NCBI GenBank assembly: GCA_964505785.1
Contig: CAZDJZ010000019.1
Span: 1-48,557 of the forward strand
Length of the DNA stretch: 48,557 nt
Direction: 5' to 3'
Origin: CAYRTV01 sp964505785
Lineage (GTDB): Bacteria; Acidobacteriota; Aminicenantia; Aminicenantales; Aminicenantaceae
Under the pieces are notes generated by a model. The model was given only the letters and a program-made list of their open reading frames with translations, made no database searches and was not told the DNA's origin. How positions within the stretch are numbered: position 1 is the first letter of the stretch; each line of letters begins with the position of its first letter. The position numbers were made by a program, and so were the translations under genes. Below are positions 40,098 to 48,555 of this stretch, in pieces.

Positions 40098-40310
40098 GTC
40101 ATTCCCGGAGCGAAGCGACGGGAATCTTAGAGTGCTTCGGCAAGTCCGCTCGAGTCCATCTAAGTCTATTCGGTCTGTTCAGTTTGTTCAGTCTGTTCAG
40201 TCGAAACGCAACGTCTGTGTTCATCTTGATCTGCCTCGATATGGTTTGCAGATTTGAGATTTGAGATATGCGATGCAGCTTGAGATCCTTCGCTTCGCTC
40301 AGGATGACAG
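40098..40310 (+). repeat. Repeat mosaic: ATTCCCG hairpin, 9-nt array, aaatctc array, ATCCT hairpin
   Basis: In order: ATTCCCG hairpin with cttagagtgcttcgg tail (40098-40140); reverse 9-nt array (gtctattcggtctgttcagt, about 40163-40200); reverse 7-nt units gatttgagatttgagata (about 40252-40269); ATCCT hairpin gatccttcgcttcgctcagg followed by atgaca (40284-40308). The 40069-40354 gap contains nothing else but a ribosome binding site for the SDR gene. Confidence 0.85.
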
Positions 40311-40354
40311 CTAAACCAGCCGGAATGAGAAAATGATATGAAGGGAGATATGTT

Positions 40355-41155
40355 ATGAAAAGACTGCAAAATGTATGCGCATTGGTTACGGGCGGCGATT
40401 CAGGCATCGGCAAAGGAATTGTGGAGGAATTTGCTGCGGAAGGGGCGCAGGTTGTCATAAACTTTATCAGTGATCAAGAGAAGACAGAACAGATGGCAAA
40501 AAAGATTAATGACCAAGGCGGAGCGGTGTTGGCGGTTCGTGCAGATGTCAGTCAGGAAAACCAGGTGAAGGCCATGTTCCGGCAAGCGGTGGACAAGTTT
40601 GGAACTGTCGATATTTTAGTCAATAACGCCGGTATCCAGCAGGATGCCGACTTTGTCCATATGACGTTGGAGCAGTGGAGTAAGGTTCTTGATGTCAATT
40701 TAACCGGCGGCTTTTTATGCGCCCGGGAAGCCGCCCGGGAATTTATCCGCCGGGGTGTGGATGAGCAAAGGTCAAAAGCAGCCGGAAAGATCATTTTTAT
40801 CAGCTCGGTCCATGAGGTCATTCCCTGGGCGCATCATTGCAATTATGCCGCTTCTAAAGGAGGGATGAAGCTGTTTATGAAATCCATCGCCCAGGAATTG
40901 GCTTCCCAAAAAATCAGGGTGAACAGCATTGCTCCCGGTGCAATTAAAACCCCGATAAATAAAAGGGCTTGGGAGGATCCGGAAAAAGTAAAGGAATTGC
41001 TCAAACTGATTCCCGCCAACCGGGTTGGAGTCCCTAAAGATATTGCCAAGGCGGCCGTATGGCTGGCTTCGGATGAATCGGATTATGTTCACGGCGCCAC
41101 CATTTTTGCCGATGGCGGCATGACTTTATATCCCGGATTCGCCACCGGCGGATAA
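40355..41155 (+). CDS. Short-chain dehydrogenase/reductase, glucose 1-dehydrogenase-like
   Basis: 266 residues with GGGAG before the ATG. NAD(P)-binding motif TGGDSGIG is at about 12-19. VNNAGI follows strand 4. The catalytic Ser is in FISSVHE, with YAASK supplying Tyr and Lys, and IAPGAIKTP follows. The end VHGATIFADGGMTLYP is typical of the glucose 1-dehydrogenase/3-oxoacyl reductase branch. Sugars or polyols are likely substrates, but this branch is broad. Cytoplasmic single gene. It is followed by a gap of about 90 bases to tldD. Confidence 0.9.
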   Translation: MKRLQNVCALVTGGDSGIGKGIVEEFAAEGAQVVINFISDQEKTEQMAKKINDQGGAVLAVRADVSQENQVKAMFRQAVDKFGTVDILVNNAGIQQDADFVHMTLEQWSKVLDVNLTGGFLCAREAAREFIRRGVDEQRSKAAGKIIFISSVHEVIPWAHHCNYAASKGGMKLFMKSIAQELASQKIRVNSIAPGAIKTPINKRAWEDPEKVKELLKLIPANRVGVPKDIAKAAVWLASDESDYVHGATIFADGGMTLYPGFATGG

Positions 41156-41249
41156 TGTATAACAACTTTTTTCCCCTTTGATACGTATTAAGAAGTGACA
41201 TGGAGAGGTTTATATAGAATGACAAGGATGAATATCAAGGAGGAAAAAA

Positions 41250-42782
41250 ATGAAAACATGGACGCGGAGGTCCTTTCTTAAGACCTCGGCCACAGCGGCG
41301 GCCGCCGGGTTCGCCTTGCCCATGCTGAACGGCAATATTTTCAGTCTGGCGCGAGCGGATGTTGACGGCTATTTTGAACGTGAATTCGGCATCAGTGATG
41401 AACTATGCCGGGAGGTTCTGGCGGAAGCCCTGTCCAAGGGCGGTGATTTCGCGGATCTCTTTTTTGAGCATACCATCAGCAACTGGATCATGCTCGAAGA
41501 CGGCAAGGTTAACCGGGCTTACGGCGATATTGCTTTGGGTGTAGGGATCCGGACTGTCAGCGGGGATCAGGTGGGGTATGGCTTCACCCAGGAACTGGAA
41601 AAAGATGCCATGCTGAAAGCCGCAGCCACAGCAGCCACCATCGCTTCATCCAGTCCCGGAAAACCCCAGGGAAAATTTGAAAACTTACAGACCAGAAATT
41701 ATTATCCCTTGGACACGCTGCTCACCAGCATCCCCCTGGATTCCAAGCTGCCTTTAGTCAAAAACTTGAATGAAAAATGTTTTTCCCTGTCCCCCTTGGT
41801 TCGCAAAGTCAATGTCAGTTTTTATGATCAGCAGAAAAGAGTCCTGGTTGTCACCAGCGAAGGGGTTAAAGCCGAGGATCTGCGCCCCCGCAATTATCTG
41901 TCCGCATTTGTCGTGGCGGAAAAAGACGGGCGCTACGAACAGGCCGGATGGAACATGGGCGGACGCCGGGATTTTTCCTTTTATACACCGGACATTATCA
42001 ACCGTATCGCCGATAAGTCGGTGAACCAGGCCGTGGTTTTATTTGATGCGGTGCAGCCGCCGGCGGGCGAATTTCCTGTAGTATTGGGACCCGGCGTTTC
42101 AGCGGTCCTCCTGCACGAGGCCATCGGCCATGGCATGGAAGCGGATTTTAACCGCAAAAATATCTCCACTTACAGCACCATGATTGGAAAAAAAGTGGCG
42201 GAGCCGTTTGTGACGATTGTGGATGACGGCACCGTTCCCCATTTAACCGGATCTCTGAATGTGGATGATGAGGGAACACTGGGCCAGGAGACGGTTCTGG
42301 TGGACAAAGGAATTCTGACCAGTTATATGCACGATAAAATTTCAGCCAAATACTACAAAATCAAGCCGACCGGAAACGGCAGGCGGCAAAGCTATCAGCA
42401 TTATGTTCAGCCGCGGATGCGCAACACCATCATGCTGGCCGGACAGGAAGCCCCTGAAGATGTGATCAAGGCCGCCGCCGACGGGATCTACGTAGAGAGC
42501 GTCAGCAACGGCCAGGTGAAGATCGGAGAAGGGGACTTCGCATTCTATGTTTCGCAAGGCAGAAAGATTGAAAACGGCAAGCTGACCGCCCCTATTAAAG
42601 ACATCAATATCATGGGCAACGGCCCCAAGATGCTGAAAAATACGATTATGGTCGGAAACGACCTGAAATTGGCTGAAGGCGGCGGAGGCGCTTGCGGCAA
42701 AGGCGGTCAGGCGGTTCCCTGCAGTTTCGGGCAACCTACGGCTTTGGTCAAATCACTGACTGTGGGCGGGAGAACCCGTTAA
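41250..42782 (+). CDS. tldD: TldD-family metallopeptidase with Tat signal
   Basis: 510 residues; GGAGG precedes the ATG. The N-terminus is a twin-arginine signal (TRRSFLKTSATAAAAGFALP). The zinc motif HEAIGH is at 289-294, with the late Cys in GGGACGKGGQ as the conserved third ligand of TldD. ARADV marks the likely cleavage region. In E. coli TldD with TldE degrades unfolded or modified peptides (microcin B17 maturation, CcdA) in the cytoplasm. The Tat signal here points to export as a folded metalloprotein. The partner gene follows within 12 bases. Confidence 0.92.
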   Translation: MKTWTRRSFLKTSATAAAAGFALPMLNGNIFSLARADVDGYFEREFGISDELCREVLAEALSKGGDFADLFFEHTISNWIMLEDGKVNRAYGDIALGVGIRTVSGDQVGYGFTQELEKDAMLKAAATAATIASSSPGKPQGKFENLQTRNYYPLDTLLTSIPLDSKLPLVKNLNEKCFSLSPLVRKVNVSFYDQQKRVLVVTSEGVKAEDLRPRNYLSAFVVAEKDGRYEQAGWNMGGRRDFSFYTPDIINRIADKSVNQAVVLFDAVQPPAGEFPVVLGPGVSAVLLHEAIGHGMEADFNRKNISTYSTMIGKKVAEPFVTIVDDGTVPHLTGSLNVDDEGTLGQETVLVDKGILTSYMHDKISAKYYKIKPTGNGRRQSYQHYVQPRMRNTIMLAGQEAPEDVIKAAADGIYVESVSNGQVKIGEGDFAFYVSQGRKIENGKLTAPIKDINIMGNGPKMLKNTIMVGNDLKLAEGGGGACGKGGQAVPCSFGQPTALVKSLTVGGRTR

Positions 42783-42794
42783 GAGGAGATGGCA

Positions 42795-44117
42795 ATGAAT
42801 AAAGAAATGAAAAACTTAGCGGAATGGACGATCAAGACGGCGAAATCCCTGGGAGTGGATGACTGCGGTGTATCCATCAATCAAAGCCGGACGGTAGAGA
42901 TCAGCTACCGGAAGCAAAAGCCGGAAAACATCAAAGAAGCGTCTACCCGCAATTTGGGAGTGGACCTGTATGTGGACGGCCGTTATTCCTCCCAAAGCAC
43001 CTCGGATCTAAGGAAAGACGCGCTTAAGGAATTTCTGGGAAGTGCGATCGGGACCACCAAATGGCTGGCGGAAGACCCCTTCCGTACCCTGCCGGACCCC
43101 AAGTATTACCAAGGCCGCGCTGATAAAGACTTGGCGCAGGTTGATCCCGCTTATGCCAAGTTTTCACCGGAAAAACGGCATGAATTGGCTCAGGCGGTGG
43201 AAAAAGCCTGTCTGAAGGAAGGCGGGGAAAAAACCATTTCCGTTACCGCGGAAGAGCAGGATGTCCACAGCCAGTCCCTGATGATGACCAGCAATGGATT
43301 TGAAGGATTTTCTGAAGCCACGGTGTATGTGGCCGGCGCCAGCATGACCGCACAGGGAGAAGGAGACCGGCGGCCCAATGGATACCATTATATCGTGACT
43401 TTAGCCCAGGAAGACCTGCCTTCCCCTGATGAGATCGGGAAAGAAGCCGCCCAGAGAACTCTATCTTTACTGGGCGCCAAGAAACTGAAAACGGAAACCC
43501 TGCCCATTATTATTGAAAACCGCAGTGTTCCCCGGATTTTCGGCGGATTCATGACCGCGATGTTCGGCCGCAGCATTCAGCAGAAGCAGTCTTTTCTGGC
43601 GGATAAAAAGGGCCAAAAGATCGGCAGCGATGTATTTACGCTGGTGGATGATCCCTTCATAAAAAAAGGCTTGGGCAGCCGGCTTTTTGACGGCGATGGA
43701 TTTGCCGCGAAAAAAAGGACCATGATTGAGGCCGGCGTGCTCAGGGATTTCTATATCGATTGGTATTACAGCCGCAAGCTGGACATGGAGCCCACCACAG
43801 AAAGCCCGTCCAATCTGGTGATTCCTCCCGGCAAACGTTCAGTTAAAGAGATCATGAAGGATCTGGAACGCGGAATCTTTATCACCGGGTTTATCGGAGG
43901 TAATTCCAATCCCACAACCGGTGATGCCTCTATCGGCATTGTCGGCCATCTTTTTGACGGCGGAGACATCATTCATCCGGTCACGGAAATGAATATTGCC
44001 AGCAATCACCTGGAATTCTGGAACAAGCTGGTTGAAGCGGCCAATGATCCCTGGGTTTATTCCCAACAGCGCTTCCCGAGCCTGGTGTTTGAGGATATTG
44101 TGGTGGCGGGGGTTTGA
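42795..44117 (+). CDS. tldE: TldE/PmbA-family protein, partner of TldD
   Basis: 440 residues from the ATG at 42795, where GGAG is six bases upstream; the ATG at 42789 is too close to it. The fold matches TldE/PmbA: SLGVDDCGVSINQSRTVEIS, VDGRYSSQSTSDLR, ENRSVPRIFGGFMTAMFGRS and GVLRDFYIDWYYSRKL, ending in NDPWVYSQQRFPSLVFEDI. It lacks the HExxxH motif, as expected for the non-metal subunit. It has no signal peptide, although TldD has one. Confidence 0.92.
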   Translation: MNKEMKNLAEWTIKTAKSLGVDDCGVSINQSRTVEISYRKQKPENIKEASTRNLGVDLYVDGRYSSQSTSDLRKDALKEFLGSAIGTTKWLAEDPFRTLPDPKYYQGRADKDLAQVDPAYAKFSPEKRHELAQAVEKACLKEGGEKTISVTAEEQDVHSQSLMMTSNGFEGFSEATVYVAGASMTAQGEGDRRPNGYHYIVTLAQEDLPSPDEIGKEAAQRTLSLLGAKKLKTETLPIIIENRSVPRIFGGFMTAMFGRSIQQKQSFLADKKGQKIGSDVFTLVDDPFIKKGLGSRLFDGDGFAAKKRTMIEAGVLRDFYIDWYYSRKLDMEPTTESPSNLVIPPGKRSVKEIMKDLERGIFITGFIGGNSNPTTGDASIGIVGHLFDGGDIIHPVTEMNIASNHLEFWNKLVEAANDPWVYSQQRFPSLVFEDIVVAGV

Positions 44118-44313
44118 AATCTCAAATCTCAAATCTCAAATCTGAAAACCATAATGAGGCACAGACGCACCGGTCCGAACGAATGGACTAAACAGACCGA
44201 ATAGACTGACATCCTGAGCAAACCGAAGGATCCCAAACGGCCTTACAGGAGTGAAAAGTAAAAAGTAAAAAGGGAAAAGTTATCTTAGACGGCGCTTGCA
44301 CAAGGTGAGGGTA
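44118..44313 (+). repeat. Repeat mosaic downstream of tldE
   Basis: In order: four 7-nt aaatctc units (about 44119-44146), 9-nt units (aacagaccgaatagactgac, about 44190-44209), an ATCCT hairpin (catcctgagcaaaccgaagg followed by atccc), 7-nt gtgaaaa/gtaaaaa units (44252-44279), and the tail ttagacggcgcttgcacaag followed by gtgagg. The tail matches the leader at 15849-15874. Confidence 0.85.
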
Positions 44314-44380
44314 CCAGAGGGGATTTGGTCCTGCACCGTGACAATGGGTGTCTGCTTTTTAAAAAAAGGAGAGTAGCAAC

Positions 44381-45823
44381 ATGAAATTTTTCGTCCAAAA
44401 AATAACAAGCAATTTAGCGTTTCTAATTATCCTTACGTCACCCGCCCTCTTATTCCCCCAAACCGGTACTCTTTTACCCCAGACCACGGCATATGATTTA
44501 AAAATCAAAGTCGATTACGAGCAGGAAAAAATTTTCGCAGATTGCGGCCTGATCATAAAGAATCCCCATCAGGAATCCCTTCATGAATTGCCTCTCCTTT
44601 TATACCGGTTATTTGATGTCACGCAGGTTCAAAATGAACAAGGTAAGCCTTTAATTTTCACCCAATCGGTCGAGAAATACGAAGACTGGGAAAAGCTCCA
44701 GGTAAACGCTGTCCGTATTCAACTGACCCCCCCACTCGATTCGGGGCAAAGCACCACCCTCCATATCGGCTATCAAGGCCATCTTTTAGGCTATTCCGAG
44801 GTCATGCGCTATGTGAAAGATCACATTAATAAGGAATATACGGTTATCCGGCCGGATGCGCGGGCCTATCCGGAAGTCGGGATTCCTTCCTGGCGCAGCA
44901 ACCGGGCGGCCGGTTTTGCCGAATTCAATTACCGGGCGGAAATATCCGTGCCGGAAGGCCTGGTGGTTGCAAACGGGGGAGAGCTGGTGGATAAGACAAC
45001 CTCAGAAGGAAGGGGCATCTACATCTACCGCAGCAAAATGCCGACCTGGCGGATGGATTTTGCGATTGCGGATTATGCGATCCTTCAAGACAACGATGAG
45101 ACCTTCCGGATATTTCATTTTCCGAAAGACAAGGATGGTGCTGAATCGCTCTTGTCCGCCCTGGATGAGACCATGATGCTTTACCGGGATTGGTTCGGCC
45201 CCCTTAAGTCGTTTGAGGGCTTAACGGTGATTGAGATTCCCAACGGCTACGGCTCCCAGGCGGATGCCGCGGTGATCCTCCAGGAAGCGTCCTCTTTTGA
45301 GAATTTGGATAATCTCTATGCCTTTTACCATGAGCTGTCGCATTTGTGGAATGTGGAGCCGAAAGATCCCATGCCGCCGCGGTTTGAAAGCGAAGGCCTG
45401 GCTACGTTCCTGCAGTACCTGGTCCAGGAAAAGCTCGAGGGAAAAAACAAAGCGGTGGAGGAAGCGGCGCAGCGAATACGGAAACGGCTGCAGGACCAAT
45501 TTGCTGAAAATCCTTCAGCAGCCGAAGTCCCCATGATAGATTTGGGAGAAAAGCAGATGACCGGCCTGGCCTATACCAAGGGCATGCTGTTTTTCTATTT
45601 TCTTTATGAAATCATGGGTGAAAAATCCTTTCTGGAAACAGTGGGGGCTTTTTATCAAAAATATGCCGGAAGCGGTGCCGCCGCCCGTGAATTTGTCGAG
45701 TTTTTTCAATCCAAAGCAGGCATGGACTTAGAGCCTCTGATGCAGGACTGGATTTTTACCGCCGACTCCTCGAAATGGATCCTGAGCGATATGTCGATAG
45801 AGGAGATATTGGAGCGGTATTAA
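44381..45823 (+). CDS. Exported M1-like zinc peptidase, second copy
   Basis: 480 residues; AGGAG precedes the ATG, and a signal peptide is cut near LLFPQ. The N-terminal half is beta-rich (TAYDLKIKVDYEQEKIFADC, with ESLHELPLLLYRLF). The zinc site is HELSHLWN, with the third ligand in PRFESEGLATFL. The C-terminal part is helical (GAFYQKYAGSGAAAREFVEF). The usual GxMEN motif is replaced by NGYGSQADA, so exopeptidase function is uncertain. It is only distantly related to the M1-like protein at 28.9 kb. Repeat DNA flanks the gene on both sides. Confidence 0.83.
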   Translation: MKFFVQKITSNLAFLIILTSPALLFPQTGTLLPQTTAYDLKIKVDYEQEKIFADCGLIIKNPHQESLHELPLLLYRLFDVTQVQNEQGKPLIFTQSVEKYEDWEKLQVNAVRIQLTPPLDSGQSTTLHIGYQGHLLGYSEVMRYVKDHINKEYTVIRPDARAYPEVGIPSWRSNRAAGFAEFNYRAEISVPEGLVVANGGELVDKTTSEGRGIYIYRSKMPTWRMDFAIADYAILQDNDETFRIFHFPKDKDGAESLLSALDETMMLYRDWFGPLKSFEGLTVIEIPNGYGSQADAAVILQEASSFENLDNLYAFYHELSHLWNVEPKDPMPPRFESEGLATFLQYLVQEKLEGKNKAVEEAAQRIRKRLQDQFAENPSAAEVPMIDLGEKQMTGLAYTKGMLFFYFLYEIMGEKSFLETVGAFYQKYAGSGAAAREFVEFFQSKAGMDLEPLMQDWIFTADSSKWILSDMSIEEILERY

Positions 45824-45828
45824 GCCGA

Positions 45829-46270
45829 GTCATCCTGAGCGGAGCGAAGGATCCCAAACGGCCATACAGGAGTAAAAAGTGAAAAGTGACCATTGTCATC
45901 CTGAGGCCTGCGGCAGCAGGCCGTGAGGAGCTTGTGCTGCATCGACGAATGAACCCCAAGTCATTGCGAGGCTTGCGTTAGCAAGCCGTCGCAATCTTAG
46001 ACTGCTTCGTCTGATGAAACAGCTCCGTCTCAAAAAACGAGGCACCCTGAGATTCCCGTCGCTCTGCTCCGGGAATGACAATGGGAGCGGATGCTCGCGC
46101 AGCGAGCCGACTGAATAGACCGAACAGACTGAATAGACTGAATAGACTGGATTGATTGGCATTCTGAGCGCAGCGAAGGATCCCAAACGGCTTCGGCAGA
46201 GGAATCGACTTCGACTTATATGGATGAAGCAATGCGGGATCCTTCGGGCGTTAACCCACCCTCAGGATGA
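45829..46270 (+). repeat. Long repeat mosaic, left copy beside pyrE
   Basis: In order: ATCCT hairpin (45829-45855), gtaaaaa/gtgaaaa units (45870-45890), ATCCT-type hairpin with cttgtgctgcatcg tail (45896-45945), ATTGCGA hairpin with 7+7-bp stem (45963-45995) and cttagactgcttcg tail, reverse ATTCCCG hairpin (46050-46080), 9-nt array of four units (about 46109-46150), and two more ATCCT arms. The order from the 7-nt units to the 9-nt array is repeated at 46965-47270. No gene was seen in 45824-46296. Confidence 0.88.
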
Positions 46271-46296
46271 TAATGGGGTTGAAGGCTGAAACTGAG

Positions 46297-46878
46297 TTAC
46301 TTTAGATCCCTGCTCCCGGGCTTTATCGCCTGGCTGCCTTGTTCGCACAGCGGACAATCATCCGGATCGTAATTCTGCACATCCATCTGGAAGAGCGAAT
46401 AATACGGCACGCCGAACTGGATCTTGCCGCCGCTGCGGTCCACGATGGACGTGACCGCCAAAATATCTCCCCCCATATTGGTTACGGCTTTGATCAGCTC
46501 TTTGACCGAGCCGCCGGTGGTGGTGACGTCCTCCGCCACCAGGATTTTTTCGCCGGGATTGACCTTGAATCCGCGCCTGAGTGTCATGCTCCCGCCTTCC
46601 CGTTCGGTGAATATATTTCGGACACCCAATTGGCGGGCCAGTTCATAACCGAAGATAATGCCGCCGACGGCTGGGGAGACGACCAAATCAATCTCCACAT
46701 CCCGGAAGTGTCGGGCGATGTCCCGGCAGAGCTTTTCGGAATGTTCCGGATATTGGAAAATCTGGGCGCATTGAAAATAAGTTGCACTGTGGAGCCCGGA
46801 TGTAAGAATAAAGTGTCCTTCCAACAGCGCTCTGGTTTCCCGGAAAATGGATAATATGTCCTCTCTGGATAAAGCCAT
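46297..46878 (-). CDS. pyrE: Orotate phosphoribosyltransferase
   Basis: 193 residues with GGAGG before the ATG. The PRPP-binding motif is LVAEDVTTTGGSVKELI at about 112-128. The orotate loop region is HFILTSGLHSATYFQCAQIF at about 20-39, and VVSPAVGGIIFGYELA is the conserved strand and helix. The length and TSGLHS motif fit the type common in thermophiles and deep-branching bacteria. It makes OMP from orotate in pyrimidine synthesis. The C-terminus has two Cys (CPLC) absent from most relatives. No other pyr gene is beside it; it is bordered by long direct repeats. Confidence 0.94.
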   Translation of the reverse strand: MALSREDILSIFRETRALLEGHFILTSGLHSATYFQCAQIFQYPEHSEKLCRDIARHFRDVEIDLVVSPAVGGIIFGYELARQLGVRNIFTEREGGSMTLRRGFKVNPGEKILVAEDVTTTGGSVKELIKAVTNMGGDILAVTSIVDRSGGKIQFGVPYYSLFQMDVQNYDPDDCPLCEQGSQAIKPGSRDLK

Positions 46879-46964
46879 CGCTACGGTCCTCCTTGTTTGG
46901 GTTCCGGTCTTTATTTTGTCAGATATTCTTTGTTGAGTAAACAGTAAATTTGCAGGAGTGAAGA

Positions 46965-47340
46965 GTAAAAATTAGTAAAAAGTGAAAAGTAAAAAGTGAG
47001 AAGCTGGAGAACCAACATGTCATCCTGAGGCCTGCTGAAGAATACCGTGAGGATCTTGTGCTGCATCGCGGTATGAACCCTAAGTCATTGCGAGGCTTGC
47101 GTTAGCACGCCGTCGCAATCTTAGACTGCTTCGCTGATGAAACAGCCCCATCTCCAAAAAAGAGGTACTCTAAGATTCCCGCCGCTCCGCTTCGGGAATG
47201 ACAATGGGGGCTAAGGCTCATGAAGAAAGCCGACTGTATAGACCTAGACAGACTTAGATAGACTCTGTATCTGCGAAATTCATACAGTGCAGTACTCTAA
47301 TATCCCTACGGCCGCGAACGAAGCCTCGGGATGACATTTT
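46965..47340 (+). repeat. Long repeat mosaic, right copy beside pyrE
   Basis: Same order and orientation as the left copy: 7-nt units (46972-46998), ATCCT-type hairpin with cttgtgctgcatcg (47021-47068), ATTGCGA hairpin (47087-47119) with cttagactgcttcg tail, reverse ATTCCCG hairpin (47173-47202), and 9-nt-type units (about 47232-47265). Then a plain arm (gggatgacattttatgtctc). The 46879-47362 gap has nothing else apart from the pyrE upstream region. Confidence 0.88.
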
Positions 47341-47362
47341 ATGTCTCAGAATGACAATAAAG

Positions 47363-48139
47363 TCAGCCAAACCGTGCTACCTGCGGCGGCGACAGCCACT
47401 CCCATTTGCCGGAATGGCCGGCGGCACGGGCGCCCAATTCCAGATGCAGCATAGTAATGCCGCAGTCCAGCCGCCGCGAAATGTTTTCACTGGATTTTTC
47501 TTTATCCACCGACACCGTAATAGAACCATCATCGATGTGAAAGCGCCAAGGCTGGCGGTTGACAGCGGAAGGAGCCACTCTGGCTGCTTCCAGTCCTTTC
47601 TGCATCCATTCCTTGGGTTTATCACCGGAGACAAGATCATCTAACGGCTTGCGTTTATGCGTTGCCCCGAAACCGGTCATTACTTTTTCTTGGAAAGGCA
47701 CTTTCTGGGTAGGATATCCGACCGGTGTCACGGCGAATATTCTTTCATTATCTTTCAGCTCAACCAGCTTGCGGGCATCGCCCTGCCGGAAGAATCCGCC
47801 GACCCAGCAAGTCCCCAGTTCCAGCCGGGTGGCTTCCAGAATAATGCCTTCGCCGGTATAGCCTAAGGCGGCATTGACGTGTTCGGACCGCGTATCTCCG
47901 ATAAAAACTGCCACTAACGGGGTGTTGTCCACTTTCCCGTAAGATCCGAGAAATCCTTTGAAAATATCTTTGCTGGGATTTTCTACTATAACCGCCCGGG
48001 TTTCCTCATAGGGGCGGAAGTTTGCACACATGTCTTTTAATTGTTCAATTTTTTCTTTTTCCGGGGAACGTTCGTTGTATTTCCGGCGCGACCGGCGGGA
48101 AAATACAGCGTCATACCATGATTGTACGGGAAGTTCCAT
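47363..48139 (-). CDS. Nitroreductase-family protein
   Basis: 258 residues; GGAG precedes the ATG. The N-terminal FSRRSRRKYNERSPEKEKI is the FMN-binding R-R-S-x-R-x-y motif of nitroreductases. GEGIILEATRLELGTCWVGG is the conserved central helix, and ARVAPSAVNRQPWRFHI is the second FMN motif, here near the C-terminus. The latter arrangement and the length suit the two-half nitroreductase (PF14512-type) subfamily. Function is reductive, probably NAD(P)H-FMN dependent; the substrate is unknown. No signal. Confidence 0.87.
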   Translation of the reverse strand: MELPVQSWYDAVFSRRSRRKYNERSPEKEKIEQLKDMCANFRPYEETRAVIVENPSKDIFKGFLGSYGKVDNTPLVAVFIGDTRSEHVNAALGYTGEGIILEATRLELGTCWVGGFFRQGDARKLVELKDNERIFAVTPVGYPTQKVPFQEKVMTGFGATHKRKPLDDLVSGDKPKEWMQKGLEAARVAPSAVNRQPWRFHIDDGSITVSVDKEKSSENISRRLDCGITMLHLELGARAAGHSGKWEWLSPPQVARFG

Positions 48140-48317
48140 TTTATCTCCTTTGATTATTTGACTTAAACTTACTTCAACCTAATATACACTCGGAAAATGG
48201 CCCATAACAGGCTTCCTGGAGAGAAACCTTATTTCATACCGGGAGCCATGCCTTCTTGCCATCCATGGAGACGCACCTTCTTGTTCCTGATGAGCCATTC
48301 TTCTGCCATTCTAAGTG

Positions 48318-48470
48318 ACACGCCTCCTTGTCATCCTGAGGAGCAATCCTTCTGTCATCCTGAGGAGCGCAGCGACGAAGGATCCCAAAGTGCCTCGCGA
48401 TTATTAATCGTTACCTTCACCTTAAGCGAAGCAGATTGAGATCCTTCGTTTCACTCAGGATGACAATGTG
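48318..48470 (+). repeat. ATCCT hairpin cluster
   Basis: Two tandem left arms (tgtcatcctgaggagcaatc and tgtcatcctgaggagcgcag) are closed by cgaaggatcccaaagtgcct. A reversed hairpin follows (gatccttcgtttcactcagg followed by atgaca). Upstream, ccttcttg-type phrases repeat at about 48250, 48270 and 48330. The 48140-48557 gap has no credible gene. Confidence 0.8.
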
Positions 48471-48519
48471 ATTCGTTTCCTGAATAACAGAGTACTTCAA
48501 AGTGTACCAGCAACGTGAT

Positions 48520-48555
48520 AATGTCCGGTTTTAGCAAAATGAAAATGTCCGGTTT
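48520..48555. mobile_element. Possible end of an insertion sequence at the right edge
   Basis: The 12-mer aatgtccggttt occurs at 48520-48531 and again at 48544-48555, a direct repeat with a 24-base period. Repeated short motifs like this mark the ends of some insertion sequences, for example the IS21 family, where several transposase-binding sites stand in a row. The rest would lie beyond the window. Confidence 0.4.

Noticed and set aside
46081..46155. The 9-nt arrays as CRISPR
   Set aside because: Units are contiguous with no spacers, and there are no cas genes.
48197..48439. An 80-residue frame near the right edge
   Set aside because: It is translated repeat DNA with recurring CHPEE phrases and no ribosome binding site.
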